Shown: one piece after another, positions 1-8,274 of the stretch | How positions within the stretch are numbered: the stretch's first letter is position 1 | Layout of the letters: the number at the start of each line of letters is the position of its first letter | Origin: a virus | IMG/VR virus record: IMGVR_UViG_3300032896_000437 | Location: 1 to 25,033 of that record | Reading direction: 5' to 3' (one strand) | DNA length: 25,033 bases | Position numbers and translations under genes: made by a program | The notes under the pieces: model-generated | Database searches by the model: none | The model's input: only the letters and a program-made list of their open reading frames with translations | What the model was told of the DNA's origin: nothing

Positions 1-1683
1 TGGGACGCCTACGCCGCCATTGCCTCACCGTGGTCGTGGCCCGCGGCTGGCGGCCTGGTCGTGCCCGCCGCGGTGCTGATCCCGTTGTGGCCCGCGCTGA
101 AGGAACACGAGGCGCGGATGGCGGAAGAACTGCGCCGCCGGCAGGCCGCGCTCACAGCGGCACAGGGTGCGAAACGCTGGCCCACCCTGCTGGCCAGCAT
201 CGGGCAGAAAGGTGTCACCTACGCCGGCGAGACGGAAACCAAGGCCGGCTACGACGTCGATCTGGAACTGCCCAGCACCGGGCGCGTCACGCTGAAGTCG
301 CTGGCCAGCAGCCTGCATCAGCTGGAGATCGCCGCCAAGGTCCGCGCTGGCAGTCTGTCGTTCGAGCGGATGCCCGGAGCCGACGCGCACCGGGTCATCC
401 TGCACGTGACCACGCGGGACTTCCTCGGCGAGACCATCCCGTTCCCGATCCCCACACGGCGCCGGTCCATCAGCGACCCGATCCCGGTTGGCGTGTACGA
501 GGACGGCGAGATCGCTTACCTGACGTTGCGCGAGGTTTGCCTTCTGATCGTCGCTTTGAGGGGCAAGGGGAAGTCGAACTTGCTCAACGTGCTGATCGCC
601 AATATGGCGTTCTGCGTGGACGTGGTCATCTTCGTCGTTGATCACAAACACCGTCTCGCCCGGCTGTGGATTCAGCCATGGCTGGACGGTGAGAACTCGC
701 GGCCGGTCATCGACTGGGTGGCCACCACTCCCGAGGAAACCGACCTGATGCTGGACGCTTTGCAGCGTGGGGGCGCCGCCCGGACCAGCGCCGGGGACGG
801 CCGGGAAAAGATCACCCCATCCATCAGGGAGCCGGCGGTCATCGTGGTCTGCGATGAGATGGCCGTGGTGTTCGGGCAGAACATGGGCGGCTACAAGAAC
901 CCGGCCGAAGGCCCGACGAACAGTTCGCTGGCCCGGAAGGCCAAGAAGATAACCGTGCTTTACCGGTCCGAGGCCATCGACATGGTCTACGCCACCCAGC
1001 GCGGCACGGTGACCATGGCCGGCGACGGTGACCTCAAGTCCCAGTGTGACGTGCGGATCGGCCTGGGCGTGTCCACCGAGGCGGACGCACGCCTGATCAT
1101 GCCTGACGACCAGATCGCCATCAAGAACCTGGCCCGGCTGTCCGAGCCCGGCTGCGCCATCCTCTGGCGCAAGAACGGCCGCGTCCAGCCGTTCAAGGTG
1201 TTCCGCATCACCGAGGAAGACATCGCCGAGGTGTGCCGCCGCGCCCACCTGTGGCGCCCCGCTCCGGACCCGCTGCTTGAGGAAGCGTTCGGCGACCCGT
1301 ACCGGGAACGCTGGTCGCACCGTGGCCAGTATCTTCTGCCCGGCGGTGGCCAGCCCAGGATGAAGGTTGTCGCACCGCCCGGCACCGACGAGGCCGAGTT
1401 CGAGGCGATCGTCCGTGCCCACCTGTACGACGTGGACATGCCGGTCTCCGAGATGCCGGGCGACGACGACACGGCGTCCCCGCCGCGCAAACGCTACCGG
1501 GAGTTCGCGAAGCGGACGGCCACCGCGGGATTCAACGCGGGCGCTGTCGTCAAGCTGCTGGAAGCCGAAGGCATGCCCGTGACGAGGCAGACGGTCCACC
1601 GCTGGATCAGGGAGGATCACGCCGCCGGGCTGATCGAGCCGATGGGCAAGTTCGGCCGGTGGAAGTGGTGCGCCAGACTGTAA
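1..1683 (+). CDS. FtsK/TraB-type DNA translocase, 5' end outside the window
   Basis: This is probably a membrane-anchored hexameric ATPase that moves double-stranded DNA between mycelial cells, as TraB/TraSA proteins of actinomycete plasmids and AICEs do. The frame is open from base 1, and bases 52-93 encode a hydrophobic stretch, so the true start lies upstream; the first later start, GTG at 61, would cut into that stretch. A P-loop of the form A-LRGK-GKS lies at 553-576 and a Walker B (VIVVCDE) at 838-858. YATQR followed by a DVRIGLG segment is typical of FtsK C-terminal domains. The last 65 or so residues (from about 1486) look like a winged helix with TRQTVHRWIRE, comparable to the FtsK gamma domain or the TraB DNA-reading domain. 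The first Gly of the P-loop is Ala here (GCT), which is unusual. The gene is followed at once by a repeat cluster that may be its target. The family is fairly certain; a conjugation role is inferred. Confidence 0.85.
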   Translation, partial: WDAYAAIASPWSWPAAGGLVVPAAVLIPLWPALKEHEARMAEELRRRQAALTAAQGAKRWPTLLASIGQKGVTYAGETETKAGYDVDLELPSTGRVTLKSLASSLHQLEIAAKVRAGSLSFERMPGADAHRVILHVTTRDFLGETIPFPIPTRRRSISDPIPVGVYEDGEIAYLTLREVCLLIVALRGKGKSNLLNVLIANMAFCVDVVIFVVDHKHRLARLWIQPWLDGENSRPVIDWVATTPEETDLMLDALQRGGAARTSAGDGREKITPSIREPAVIVVCDEMAVVFGQNMGGYKNPAEGPTNSSLARKAKKITVLYRSEAIDMVYATQRGTVTMAGDGDLKSQCDVRIGLGVSTEADARLIMPDDQIAIKNLARLSEPGCAILWRKNGRVQPFKVFRITEEDIAEVCRRAHLWRPAPDPLLEEAFGDPYRERWSHRGQYLLPGGGQPRMKVVAPPGTDEAEFEAIVRAHLYDVDMPVSEMPGDDDTASPPRKRYREFAKRTATAGFNAGAVVKLLEAEGMPVTRQTVHRWIREDHAAGLIEPMGKFGRWKWCARL

Positions 1684-1684
1684 C

Positions 1685-1832
1685 CCAACTGTCGCACCGG
1701 CTGTCACATCAGGTGTCGCATCCATGATCAAAAACTGTAACTGTAACGCGACAGTTGGCCGCTTTTTCGCAGGTCAGCGAGGAACTGTAACGCTGGCGCC
1801 ATGCGACAGGATGACACCCGGCAAACTGTCAC
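1685..1832. repeat. Cluster of CTGT(A/C)(A/G)C repeats, candidate clt-like transfer locus
   Basis: Eight exact copies of CTGT(A/C)(A/G)C lie in about 150 bases: plus strand at 1689, 1701, 1735, 1741, 1785 and 1826, minus strand at 1748 and 1803. There is also a near copy at 1713. Most copies are preceded by AA. The first copy and the minus copy at 1748 form an 11-bp perfect inverted repeat (1685-1695 with 1748-1758). In Streptomyces plasmids the clt locus bound by TraB is a set of short repeats close to traB, and this position and layout fit that. Autonomous origin iterons or an operator are alternatives. The rest of the gap up to 2004 shows no convincing gene. Confidence 0.5.
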
Positions 1833-2004
1833 TCTGGGCTACGCAGCCGGCCCCCGCGCGGCATCCAGGCGAATGCCCCAGGCTCACCATCCCGGGCACA
1901 GGAGAGGCTGCCATGCTGCTGCTCGCCGCTACCGCTGAGACTCAGGGGAGCAGGCCGGGGGCAGCCGCGCAGGCCTGCAGCGCTCTGACGGCCTTTGACC
2001 TGGT

Positions 2005-2280
2005 GTGAACCCGTCGCCAGCGGAGAGCGTCTCTCAAGTGCCCGAACTCCCTCGCGACAGGTGGCTCCCCGCCCTGGTGAACGACAGCCCTGGCCCGGTC
2101 GCGCCGGCTTCCGGCGCCACGGTCCTGCGGATCGTTGTGCGCGACATGCCTGACGGGATGAGGGGGATCGCCTACCGCGGACACGATGGTCTCGTCATCG
2201 TCCTTCGTGCGGGTGGATCATCCGAGGAGCGGTGCGCCGCCGTCCGCCAGGTGGCGCGCGCGCTCGGGCAACGCGAGTAG
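2005..2280 (+). CDS. Small hypothetical protein
   Basis: A 91-residue protein of unknown function. The GTG at 2005 lacks a clear ribosome binding site; GTG at 2038, preceded by GGAGAG, is a possible alternative. The C-terminal half is the more protein-like part: a beta-rich segment with VLRIVVRD and GLVIVLRAG, then a helix with EERCAAVRQVARAL. This beta-then-helix pattern is seen in many short actinomycete element-borne proteins, and no catalytic motif is visible. It ends tail to tail with the minus-strand gene at 2282, one base apart, and no terminator hairpin is evident there. Confidence 0.5.
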   Translation: MNPSPAESVSQVPELPRDRWLPALVNDSPGPVAPASGATVLRIVVRDMPDGMRGIAYRGHDGLVIVLRAGGSSEERCAAVRQVARALGQRE

Positions 2281-2281
2281 C

Positions 2282-2599
2282 TCAGCCCCTCAGACCGTCC
2301 TGCATGGCCTCGGCGATCTGGTTGTCAAGATGCGTGCGAACGAACTCGTCGGCGGCTGACTGCAGCCCGGCATCAGGGTGCTCCACCTCGTGTGCCAGTT
2401 CCACATCGCTGCCGGTTGCCAGGAAGAGCCGGTGATAAGCCTGCATCCACACCAGGGCCTCCGCGGCGGCTTCGCAGAGGCCAAAGGCCAAGGCCTCGGT
2501 GTCGACGGTGATCGGGGGGAATTTCCCTTCCAGGGCATGTCGCATCGTCAGGAGTGCGGCTAGCCGCCCTTCGCGCTTGGCTTTGTCGTCGTCAGCCAC
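2282..2599 (-). CDS. Small acidic hypothetical protein
   Basis: A 105-residue, mostly helical and acidic protein starting with GTG at 2599 behind a GGGAGGG ribosome binding site. It has no recognisable motif. It is the last gene of the minus-strand block led by the phage tail genes, 45 bases after the tape measure stop, so it may belong to the same transcript. In siphoviruses this slot would hold a distal tail or minor tail protein, but this protein is far too short and unlike those, so the tail cluster appears to stop here. Confidence 0.6.
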   Translation of the reverse strand: MADDDKAKREGRLAALLTMRHALEGKFPPITVDTEALAFGLCEAAAEALVWMQAYHRLFLATGSDVELAHEVEHPDAGLQSAADEFVRTHLDNQIAEAMQDGLRG

Positions 2600-2644
2600 T
2601 CTGGATGTCCCTCCCGTGGGTGCCTAAAAGGTAGCCGCCGCGGC

Positions 2645-5600
2645 TCAGACTCCGCGGCCGCGGAGCTGGTAGCCGCTCTTGGTGTTCCGGCGGGCGTGCT
2701 GCAGGGTGTACTTCTGGTTGACCCGGGCCAGGGTCTTGCCGCCGACCACGATGGGCTGGTCCTGGACCAGGTGGATCACGATCGGCTCGGCGCCGCTGCT
2801 TCCGGCCGAGCGGTTGGGCAGGTAACCAGTGAGCGCGCTATTGCCCAGGCGCCCCATCGCCGCGCTCACGGCGCTCTGCCTGGCGTCGATGCCCTGGACT
2901 AGCCCATCGACCACCTGGGAGCCGATTTCCATCGTCGCCTGGGACGGGGAAGAGATCCGCAGCGCGCGCTTGAGGGAGTTCACGAGTTCGTCGGCGACCC
3001 TGTTCATTTCCGCGTCGACGGTTTTGAGTTCGCTGCGCAGCCCAGCGGCCAGGCCGTTGTCGATCTGCGACGCAGCCTCATATGCTGCGTTCGCGCCGGT
3101 GATCCCCAGTTGTTTCGACGCTGTGGCGATCTCGTCTTCGAGCGCGGAAACAGCGGACTTGCCACCTTTGAGGCCGAGGACGAAACCCTGCACGGTTTTG
3201 GTGCCGATGTCGTAGAACTCGGCCGACGGGGAGTGGATGCCGAGGGCTGACATGGCGGCGTGGATCGCGTCCTTGCCGAGGGATTCGGCTTCGCTGACCA
3301 GCGAGCCGTGCAGGGACGCCATGCCGTTGATCAGGCCGTCGATCATGTTCCGGCCGGCGGACCGCAGCCAGCTTGCGGCGCCGTCGAAAACGTGCTTGAT
3401 CTTCCCCGGGATGCCTTCGGCGTACGAGACCACGTGTGACCAGGTCGTATCCCAGTCGTGCTCGATGTCGTGACCGATGTTGATGAGGGTTTCCCGGGCA
3501 ACGTCGGTGGCGTGCTCAACCGCATGCCACGAGGTGTCCCACGCGGCTTCAATGTCGTGGCCCGTGCGGACTATGGTTTCCCGGATGTTATCGAGGATGG
3601 CTTCAGCATTATGGTAAGTGCCGGTTAGCCCTGTTCCGACGGCATTGTTAATATCGTGAAGAGCGCCATTGAAATCATCAACCCAGTTGCGTACATTCTT
3701 GGCGGCCGCTGAGAAGTCATCCCACATGTTCATGGCGTGGCTGATGGCCCGGCCCCACCCGGTGGACCACCAGTTGACCAGGTTGCCCAGAATGTGGAAA
3801 GCGTTCTGGATGTCTTTCGGGCTGAACCTTTCGATGAATTTGCCCCAGTCGCCGATGACCGTGGCCCCGAACTCGCCGATCGCTTCCTCAGCCGGCTTGA
3901 TGTCCGGCTTGATCTTCTCCAGGAACTTCTGCCACCCGGTCGGGTCCGGGGGCGTGGCGATGTCATGGATGTGGTCGGCCAGGCGCCCTGCGGCACCACC
4001 GGGCTTCTGACCCGCGTCAGACTTCGGGATCTTGAAGAACTTCTCAGCCTTGTCGAGCAGGTCATCGATCCCGCCCGCCGCCTGCTCAGCAAGAGGCTTG
4101 AACGTGGGCAGCAGTTCCTCGGCGACCCTGATGCCGCGGTTGAAGATCCCGAAAACGTCCGGCTCGAAGGCTTTGGCCATGCTGTCGTACTCGGATTTCA
4201 GCCGTGCGATCCCGGTGATCGCCCCGGTCTCTGCCGGGCCCATGGACTTGTAGTCGTCCTGGACCTTCTTCAGGGCCTTGGCCTCGGCGTCCAGGTTCGC
4301 GGTGGTCGGGTCCTTGCCGGCTTTCGCAGCGGCCGCCTTGTAGGCGGCCTGGGCCTTGGTGACCTCCTCGTAGCCGTTCTTGAGCTCCTCGAACGCGGGG
4401 ATGGCCAGCGCGACCGCGGGCACGATCCCGGTGATGGCCGCCGAGGCCCCGGCGACCAGCGCGCCCATCTCGGAAGCGACAGACATGATCGCGGCTGCGC
4501 CGCCGGTGAACCACGCCATGTTCCCCAGCAGGCCACCGACTGAGAACCCGCCTTCCCCGCCGCCGCCGGCGAAGCCGAAAAGCTTGCTGAGTATGCCCAC
4601 GCCACCGCCGCTGCCCAGGGCCGCGTCCGCAGCCGACTGTGCGTTCGCCAGCGCGTTAGCACCGGCTGCGGCTTCCTGCTCGCTCGCGCCGAGGGCGAGC
4701 AGCGCCACCCGCGCGTCCTTGGCGATGTCCTCGCTATCGGACAGCGACACCTTCAGGAAGCCGGCTGCGTCACCGGCGCTGGTAAAACGGCTGCCAGCCT
4801 TCGCCATCGCATCATCGAGGAGCTTGATCCCGGTCGTGAACGGCGTCGTCCCGGCCGCGGCGGCGCCCTGCGCGAAGGCGTACTGGCCAGCGGCCCTGGC
4901 GCTGTCGAGAAGCCCCTGCGCCACGTCCTGGGTGGCCTGGTCCACCCCGCCGAACACCTGGGTGAAGTCCTCACCAGAGGACGAGGCGGCCGACAGCGCG
5001 GTGTCCAGGTCCTGGCTGGCCTGGCCGAGGCGGACCAGGTCCTCCCACGACCCGCTGGCGTCATAGGCGTGCCACGCGTCGGAGAACGCCTGCATGGCGG
5101 CGAGCTCGTCGCGCACGTTCGCCGTGAACGTGGCCCCCGCCGCTGCGACGTCGTCGAGGACGCCGGCCTGGCTTTCGATCAGCGGGTTGGCTTTGCCGAT
5201 CGCGTCGCTCGACCCGCTGAGGTCGGTCTCCCAGGTGCTGGCGGCCTGCCCGGCCGACAGGAACTGCTGGAGCAGGCTTGCGGTGCCGGTCTGCTCCATC
5301 TCCTGGAGAAGCTGCGCCAGCTGCTGCGTCGGCTCCCCCTGGCCCGGCAGGGTCCAGCCGAGCCCTGACCGGCCGACGACCAGGCTCTCACCCGCCGCCA
5401 TGCTGAGCATCTGGGTCCGGATGCTCTTCAGGGTGTCCCAGTAATTCGACGCGGCGACCTCGGCGTTTTCCTCGTCCTCGGCGAGGTCATCGAAGTTGAC
5501 GTAACCGCTCGCCGCCAGGCCGGCCTGAGCGTTCTGGAGAGTCTCCGTTTCGGCGACCGCCCTCTGCAGGTCAGTGATGTACTGGCCGATCGACTGCCGG

Positions 5601-6103
5601 TTCGCCATCGCCTCGGCACCGATCCTGGCGCCGGCCGATGCACCTGAGGCGTTGAGAATCTCCATGGCGCCGGCGGCTTCGAGGGTCTTGTTCCGCAAGC
5701 TGTCCATCTCGTTGCCGTCTTCGGCAGCGAACGCGGCGATGTCGTCCAGCCCGGGCCCGCTGGCGACCAGGGCATCGAGCGCCGCCTCAGCCTCGCCGGC
5801 GTCGTCGCGGATCCGGGCCAGCCCTTCCGCTGCGGTCTGCGATTGCGCCGCGATGTCGTCCAGCCCGGTGCCGCTGTCCGACAGGGAATCGACGGCTTGT
5901 TCAGCTTCGGCCGCGGCGTCCCGGATCGAGTCGAGTTCTTCCGCGGCCTCCTCAGCGGCCTCGGCGGTCCCGTCGAGCTCGGCGAAGGCGTTGCGGATCC
6001 GGTCCAGCGCGTCGGCTGCCTCGGTGGCCTCGTCGGTGATCTGCTGGAGCGCCTCGACAAGATCGCTGGAGTCCCCGGTGAAGACTTCCTCGATGTCGGA
6101 CAC
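2645..6103 (-). CDS. Phage tail tape measure protein
   Basis: A 1152-residue protein expected to sit inside the tail tube, set its length and be ejected with the DNA. Residues about 1-150 are Ala/Glu-rich coiled coil with an internal repeat: residues 57-86 and 95-124 align, each ending in SG(T/P)GLDDIAA. A hydrophobic Gly/Ala-rich segment lies at about 522-572, as in many tape measure proteins. Near the C-terminus, the pattern of helix, Asp-Gly-Leu, then IHSPS or ISSPS occurs twice (around residues 950 and 1070), a hallmark of actinophage tape measures. At the usual 0.15 nm per residue it would give a tail of about 170 nm. The start is GTG at 6103, three bases after the gp10-like stop. The flanking tube, chaperone and baseplate genes of a normal siphovirus are absent. 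Confidence 0.9.
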   Translation of the reverse strand: MSDIEEVFTGDSSDLVEALQQITDEATEAADALDRIRNAFAELDGTAEAAEEAAEELDSIRDAAAEAEQAVDSLSDSGTGLDDIAAQSQTAAEGLARIRDDAGEAEAALDALVASGPGLDDIAAFAAEDGNEMDSLRNKTLEAAGAMEILNASGASAGARIGAEAMANRQSIGQYITDLQRAVAETETLQNAQAGLAASGYVNFDDLAEDEENAEVAASNYWDTLKSIRTQMLSMAAGESLVVGRSGLGWTLPGQGEPTQQLAQLLQEMEQTGTASLLQQFLSAGQAASTWETDLSGSSDAIGKANPLIESQAGVLDDVAAAGATFTANVRDELAAMQAFSDAWHAYDASGSWEDLVRLGQASQDLDTALSAASSSGEDFTQVFGGVDQATQDVAQGLLDSARAAGQYAFAQGAAAAGTTPFTTGIKLLDDAMAKAGSRFTSAGDAAGFLKVSLSDSEDIAKDARVALLALGASEQEAAAGANALANAQSAADAALGSGGGVGILSKLFGFAGGGGEGGFSVGGLLGNMAWFTGGAAAIMSVASEMGALVAGASAAITGIVPAVALAIPAFEELKNGYEEVTKAQAAYKAAAAKAGKDPTTANLDAEAKALKKVQDDYKSMGPAETGAITGIARLKSEYDSMAKAFEPDVFGIFNRGIRVAEELLPTFKPLAEQAAGGIDDLLDKAEKFFKIPKSDAGQKPGGAAGRLADHIHDIATPPDPTGWQKFLEKIKPDIKPAEEAIGEFGATVIGDWGKFIERFSPKDIQNAFHILGNLVNWWSTGWGRAISHAMNMWDDFSAAAKNVRNWVDDFNGALHDINNAVGTGLTGTYHNAEAILDNIRETIVRTGHDIEAAWDTSWHAVEHATDVARETLINIGHDIEHDWDTTWSHVVSYAEGIPGKIKHVFDGAASWLRSAGRNMIDGLINGMASLHGSLVSEAESLGKDAIHAAMSALGIHSPSAEFYDIGTKTVQGFVLGLKGGKSAVSALEDEIATASKQLGITGANAAYEAASQIDNGLAAGLRSELKTVDAEMNRVADELVNSLKRALRISSPSQATMEIGSQVVDGLVQGIDARQSAVSAAMGRLGNSALTGYLPNRSAGSSGAEPIVIHLVQDQPIVVGGKTLARVNQKYTLQHARRNTKSGYQLRGRGV

Positions 6104-6106
6104 GCC

Positions 6107-6646
6107 TCAGCCCCCGTCCAGCGCCTCAGTGACGAGCCGGTGCACAGCGTCCTTCGCCGCCGGCTCAACGCCGCCCGCCTTCGCCCAGTCGTGCGCCGGC
6201 CGCATGTAGGGCCTGGCTGGGAGGGTGACGTGCATCGCGAACCGGCGTTCCCCGTCCTGAATCCATGACAGGGAGTGACGCCACTTGTCGTCGTGTTCGC
6301 GGATGCCCCGGGCGGCGTGACCGAAGTGGGCGATGCCGCGCGCTGGCCCGGGGTGGGCGTGGATGGTGCCGCCGTGCTCCTGGATGGCCGCGTAGACGAT
6401 GTGCGGCCCGCATTTCGCTGTGGCGGTCACCCCGCCGGGAGCGGCCTCATCGACCGTCACCGAGTCCGACAGCGCCCCCGAACGCCGCGCCGGAGGCTGC
6501 CCGGGGGCCGACTCACCGTTACTGAGTTCCTTCAGGACGAAACGCCGGAACGACCGGGCTGCCGCGTTGATGCCGTCCGCCGCGCCCCGCTCGGCGACCG
6601 TGTCCGCTGCCTGCTGTGCGCGGCCGGCGAACTCGCGCACATCCAC
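6107..6646 (-). CDS. HK97 gp10-like head-tail/tail completion protein
   Basis: A 179-residue protein resembling HK97 gp10-type connector proteins, which sit at the head-tail junction or terminate the tail. GTG at 6646 was chosen because it is preceded by GGGAGG at good spacing and lies just after the stop of the upstream gene; longer versions would overlap that gene. Seen in the sequence are an N-terminal helix with conserved Arg/Lys, a central SGALSDSVTV segment, the motif VYAAIQEHGG and a C-terminal LPARPYMRPA followed by a helix. The YAxxxEHGG and RP(Y/F)(M/L)RPA motifs are typical of this family. It lies three bases upstream of the tape measure gene and is surely co-transcribed with it. 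Confidence 0.78.
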   Translation of the reverse strand: MDVREFAGRAQQAADTVAERGAADGINAAARSFRRFVLKELSNGESAPGQPPARRSGALSDSVTVDEAAPGGVTATAKCGPHIVYAAIQEHGGTIHAHPGPARGIAHFGHAARGIREHDDKWRHSLSWIQDGERRFAMHVTLPARPYMRPAHDWAKAGGVEPAAKDAVHRLVTEALDGG

Positions 6647-6659
6647 ACCCGGCCTCCCT

Positions 6660-7001
6660 TCACCCGGCCGCGACGGCGAACGCTGCGATGTCGACGATCG
6701 GCGAGGTCCCGGTGAGTGTCCACGCCAGCGCCAGCGGCCCGGGCTGCTGCACCTGGACACTGGCCTGCTGCACGCCGGTGCTGCTCTGCGACGGCAGCGT
6801 CAGGATCGGCTCCCACCCGGAGCCGCCCTCCTGCTGCAGGCTGACCGTGATGCCTGCGCCCGACGTCAGCCCAGTGACAGCGCAGAACAGCGTTACGGTG
6901 CCGGAGGACGGCAGGTTCAGCGGTTCGGTTATCCCGCTGGCGGACACACCGCAGCACAGGCCGGCCGCGGGCATCGGTGCGATCGCGAGGGGTGTTGTCA
7001 T
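6660..7001 (-). CDS. Small beta-rich phage-like protein
   Basis: A 113-residue protein with a composition of alternating Thr/Val/Ser and Gly, suggesting a beta-sandwich. It has no charged catalytic cluster. ATG at 7001 overlaps the preceding stop (ATGA) and has AAGGGA upstream. Its position, immediately before a gp10-like protein in a tail operon, would suit a neck or minor tail protein or a small decoration protein, but no family was recognised. It has two adjacent cysteines near residue 16 and no signal peptide. Confidence 0.7.
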   Translation of the reverse strand: MTTPLAIAPMPAAGLCCGVSASGITEPLNLPSSGTVTLFCAVTGLTSGAGITVSLQQEGGSGWEPILTLPSQSSTGVQQASVQVQQPGPLALAWTLTGTSPIVDIAAFAVAAG

Positions 7002-7351
7002 GGGGTCGTCCCTTCAGGTGGTGCGGCTGCGGCCGCGGCGGTCTCCCGCTGGGCGCTGACGACCTCAGCACCGGATACCGGCCCGGCGGGCGTTTCCCGC
7101 TGGCGGGTGATCGCCCGCCCGGCCAGGTACTCGAGCACGCGCCATGGCGACACCCGGAAGGGCCCGAGTTCGTACTCGAGATCGTGCACGAACCTCCGCA
7201 CCGCGCCCGCGTCGCCGTCGCGGATGTGCCCCTCGATGGCGACCGCCGCGAAGTGCTCGTGCGTGCCGATCGGCGACGGGTGGGCCGCGGGATCGACGCC
7301 GTGGCGCGGCTTCAGATGCGGCGCGTTGTTCACCCGGTCGCTGTCAGGCAT
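6998..7351 (-). CDS. Hypothetical protein of the tail operon
   Basis: A 117-residue protein. ATG at 7351 was chosen over an upstream in-frame start because GGAGGG precedes it and it overlaps the preceding stop by only eight bases. The middle section (RRFVHDLEYELGPFRVSPW) is amphipathic and the C-terminus is Ala-rich. The N-terminal part is His/Pro-rich. No known phage family is recognised. By gene order it could be a connector component, but that is inference from neighbours only. Confidence 0.65.
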   Translation of the reverse strand: MPDSDRVNNAPHLKPRHGVDPAAHPSPIGTHEHFAAVAIEGHIRDGDAGAVRRFVHDLEYELGPFRVSPWRVLEYLAGRAITRQRETPAGPVSGAEVVSAQRETAAAAAAPPEGTTP

Positions 7352-8003
7352 CGTCCCTCCACAGCGGACTCCGAAGGTCGGAAGCCTCGCCGACCAGGCG
7401 CAGCCTGGCGCCGAGATGCCGGCGCAAGTCATCAGGGGTGGCCTCGGCGAGCTGCCGCTCGTAGCCGGGCGGCCCGGCTGCCGCCTCGATCACCCGGCCG
7501 GCTGCCGCTGCGCTCTCGGTGACCGCGCCCCGCGGGCTGGCCCTGTGGAACGGGGAGTGCCCGGCCGAGCCAAGGGCTGAGGCAGCGACCACGGCCAGGT
7601 CGGACCGGCTGCCTTCGCGCAGCGAACGGCTGGCCGCGGCCGCGGTGAACTGCCCGGCGAGCTGGGCGCCCGCCGCGGTCTCGCGCTTGCCAGCCGCGGC
7701 CGCGACTCGCGCGGCCTTCTTCGCCCTCTTCATCTTCTTGACTTGCTTCTTGTGGATCTTCAGAGCGGCGATGACCGCCGGCGTGACCGCCTGGGCGCCA
7801 GCCTTGGCCTGCGCCGCGGAGGACACGTTCGGCAGCGTTGACGGCCGGGCACCTTCACTGACGCCGCGCCGCCACTCACGCCAGGTCGCTGTTCCCTCCG
7901 CGACCGCCACAGCGCGCCCGGCTGCCGGGTTGCGCTCGAACGCGGCGTTGATGAACACCTGCCGGTCGCGCATCTCTCGCGCGGTCAGCGTGGCTGTTCC
8001 CAT
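7344..8003 (-). CDS. Basic, Ala-rich hypothetical protein of the tail operon
   Basis: A 219-residue protein starting at ATG 8003, with AAGG upstream. The middle (about residues 80-105) is a strongly basic helix with KKQVKKMKRAKKAARV, flanked by Ala-rich helical segments. The C-terminal third carries YERQLAEATPDDLRRHLGARLRL. Such a lysine patch suggests nucleic-acid or capsid-surface binding, but no family is recognised. It is in the same coupled operon as the gp10-like and tape measure genes. Confidence 0.65.
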   Translation of the reverse strand: MGTATLTAREMRDRQVFINAAFERNPAAGRAVAVAEGTATWREWRRGVSEGARPSTLPNVSSAAQAKAGAQAVTPAVIAALKIHKKQVKKMKRAKKAARVAAAAGKRETAAGAQLAGQFTAAAASRSLREGSRSDLAVVAASALGSAGHSPFHRASPRGAVTESAAAAGRVIEAAAGPPGYERQLAEATPDDLRRHLGARLRLVGEASDLRSPLWRDDA

Positions 8004-8009
8004 GGTCCT

Positions 8010-8126
8010 TTATCCCTTCGTGGTTGCCGAGCCGGGCCGGCCGGGGCAGGCAAGGTCTTCGCGGTTGAAAGCACACCGCTCTCCGGCCTTCGCTCCACTG
8101 CCGGGCTGGACGGAGACCACCAGCAT
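8010..8126 (-). CDS. Possible very small protein (frame uncertain)
   Basis: A 38-residue frame beginning ATG at 8126 and stopping at 8010, seven bases before the next gene. It has G/C-rich third positions and two cysteines (RCAF and LACPG). No ribosome binding site is visible. Between 8127 and 8278 the coding signal instead sits in another frame, starting with a GTG that overlaps the stop of the upstream gene (GTGA). The region may hold one gene broken by an indel or two tiny overlapping genes. Confidence 0.3.
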   Translation of the reverse strand: MLVVSVQPGSGAKAGERCAFNREDLACPGRPGSATTKG

Positions 8127-8274
8127 TCGCACCCGGAGTGGCGACGTTGACCCTGGTCGGGATCCGGCTCGTCCTTGACACTGGCCCGGGCGCCGGCCTG
8201 CGACCGCAGGGCCGACCCGGTGCCCCTGCATCTGCCGCCGGGCACCCAGGCCAGGTTCGTGGTCATCGCCGCTG

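Noticed and set aside
25-1731. A 568-codon minus-strand open frame opposite the translocase
   Set aside because: It is the antisense of a clear FtsK-type gene and is rich in His/Gly/Pro/Arg without any motif, a common by-product of high GC.
1724-2008. A 94-codon plus-strand frame starting in the CTGT repeats
   Set aside because: It runs through the repeat cluster, has poor codon bias and no ribosome binding site.
3737-4543. A 268-codon plus-strand frame inside the tape measure gene
   Set aside because: It is antisense to intact tape measure coding sequence and has shadow composition.
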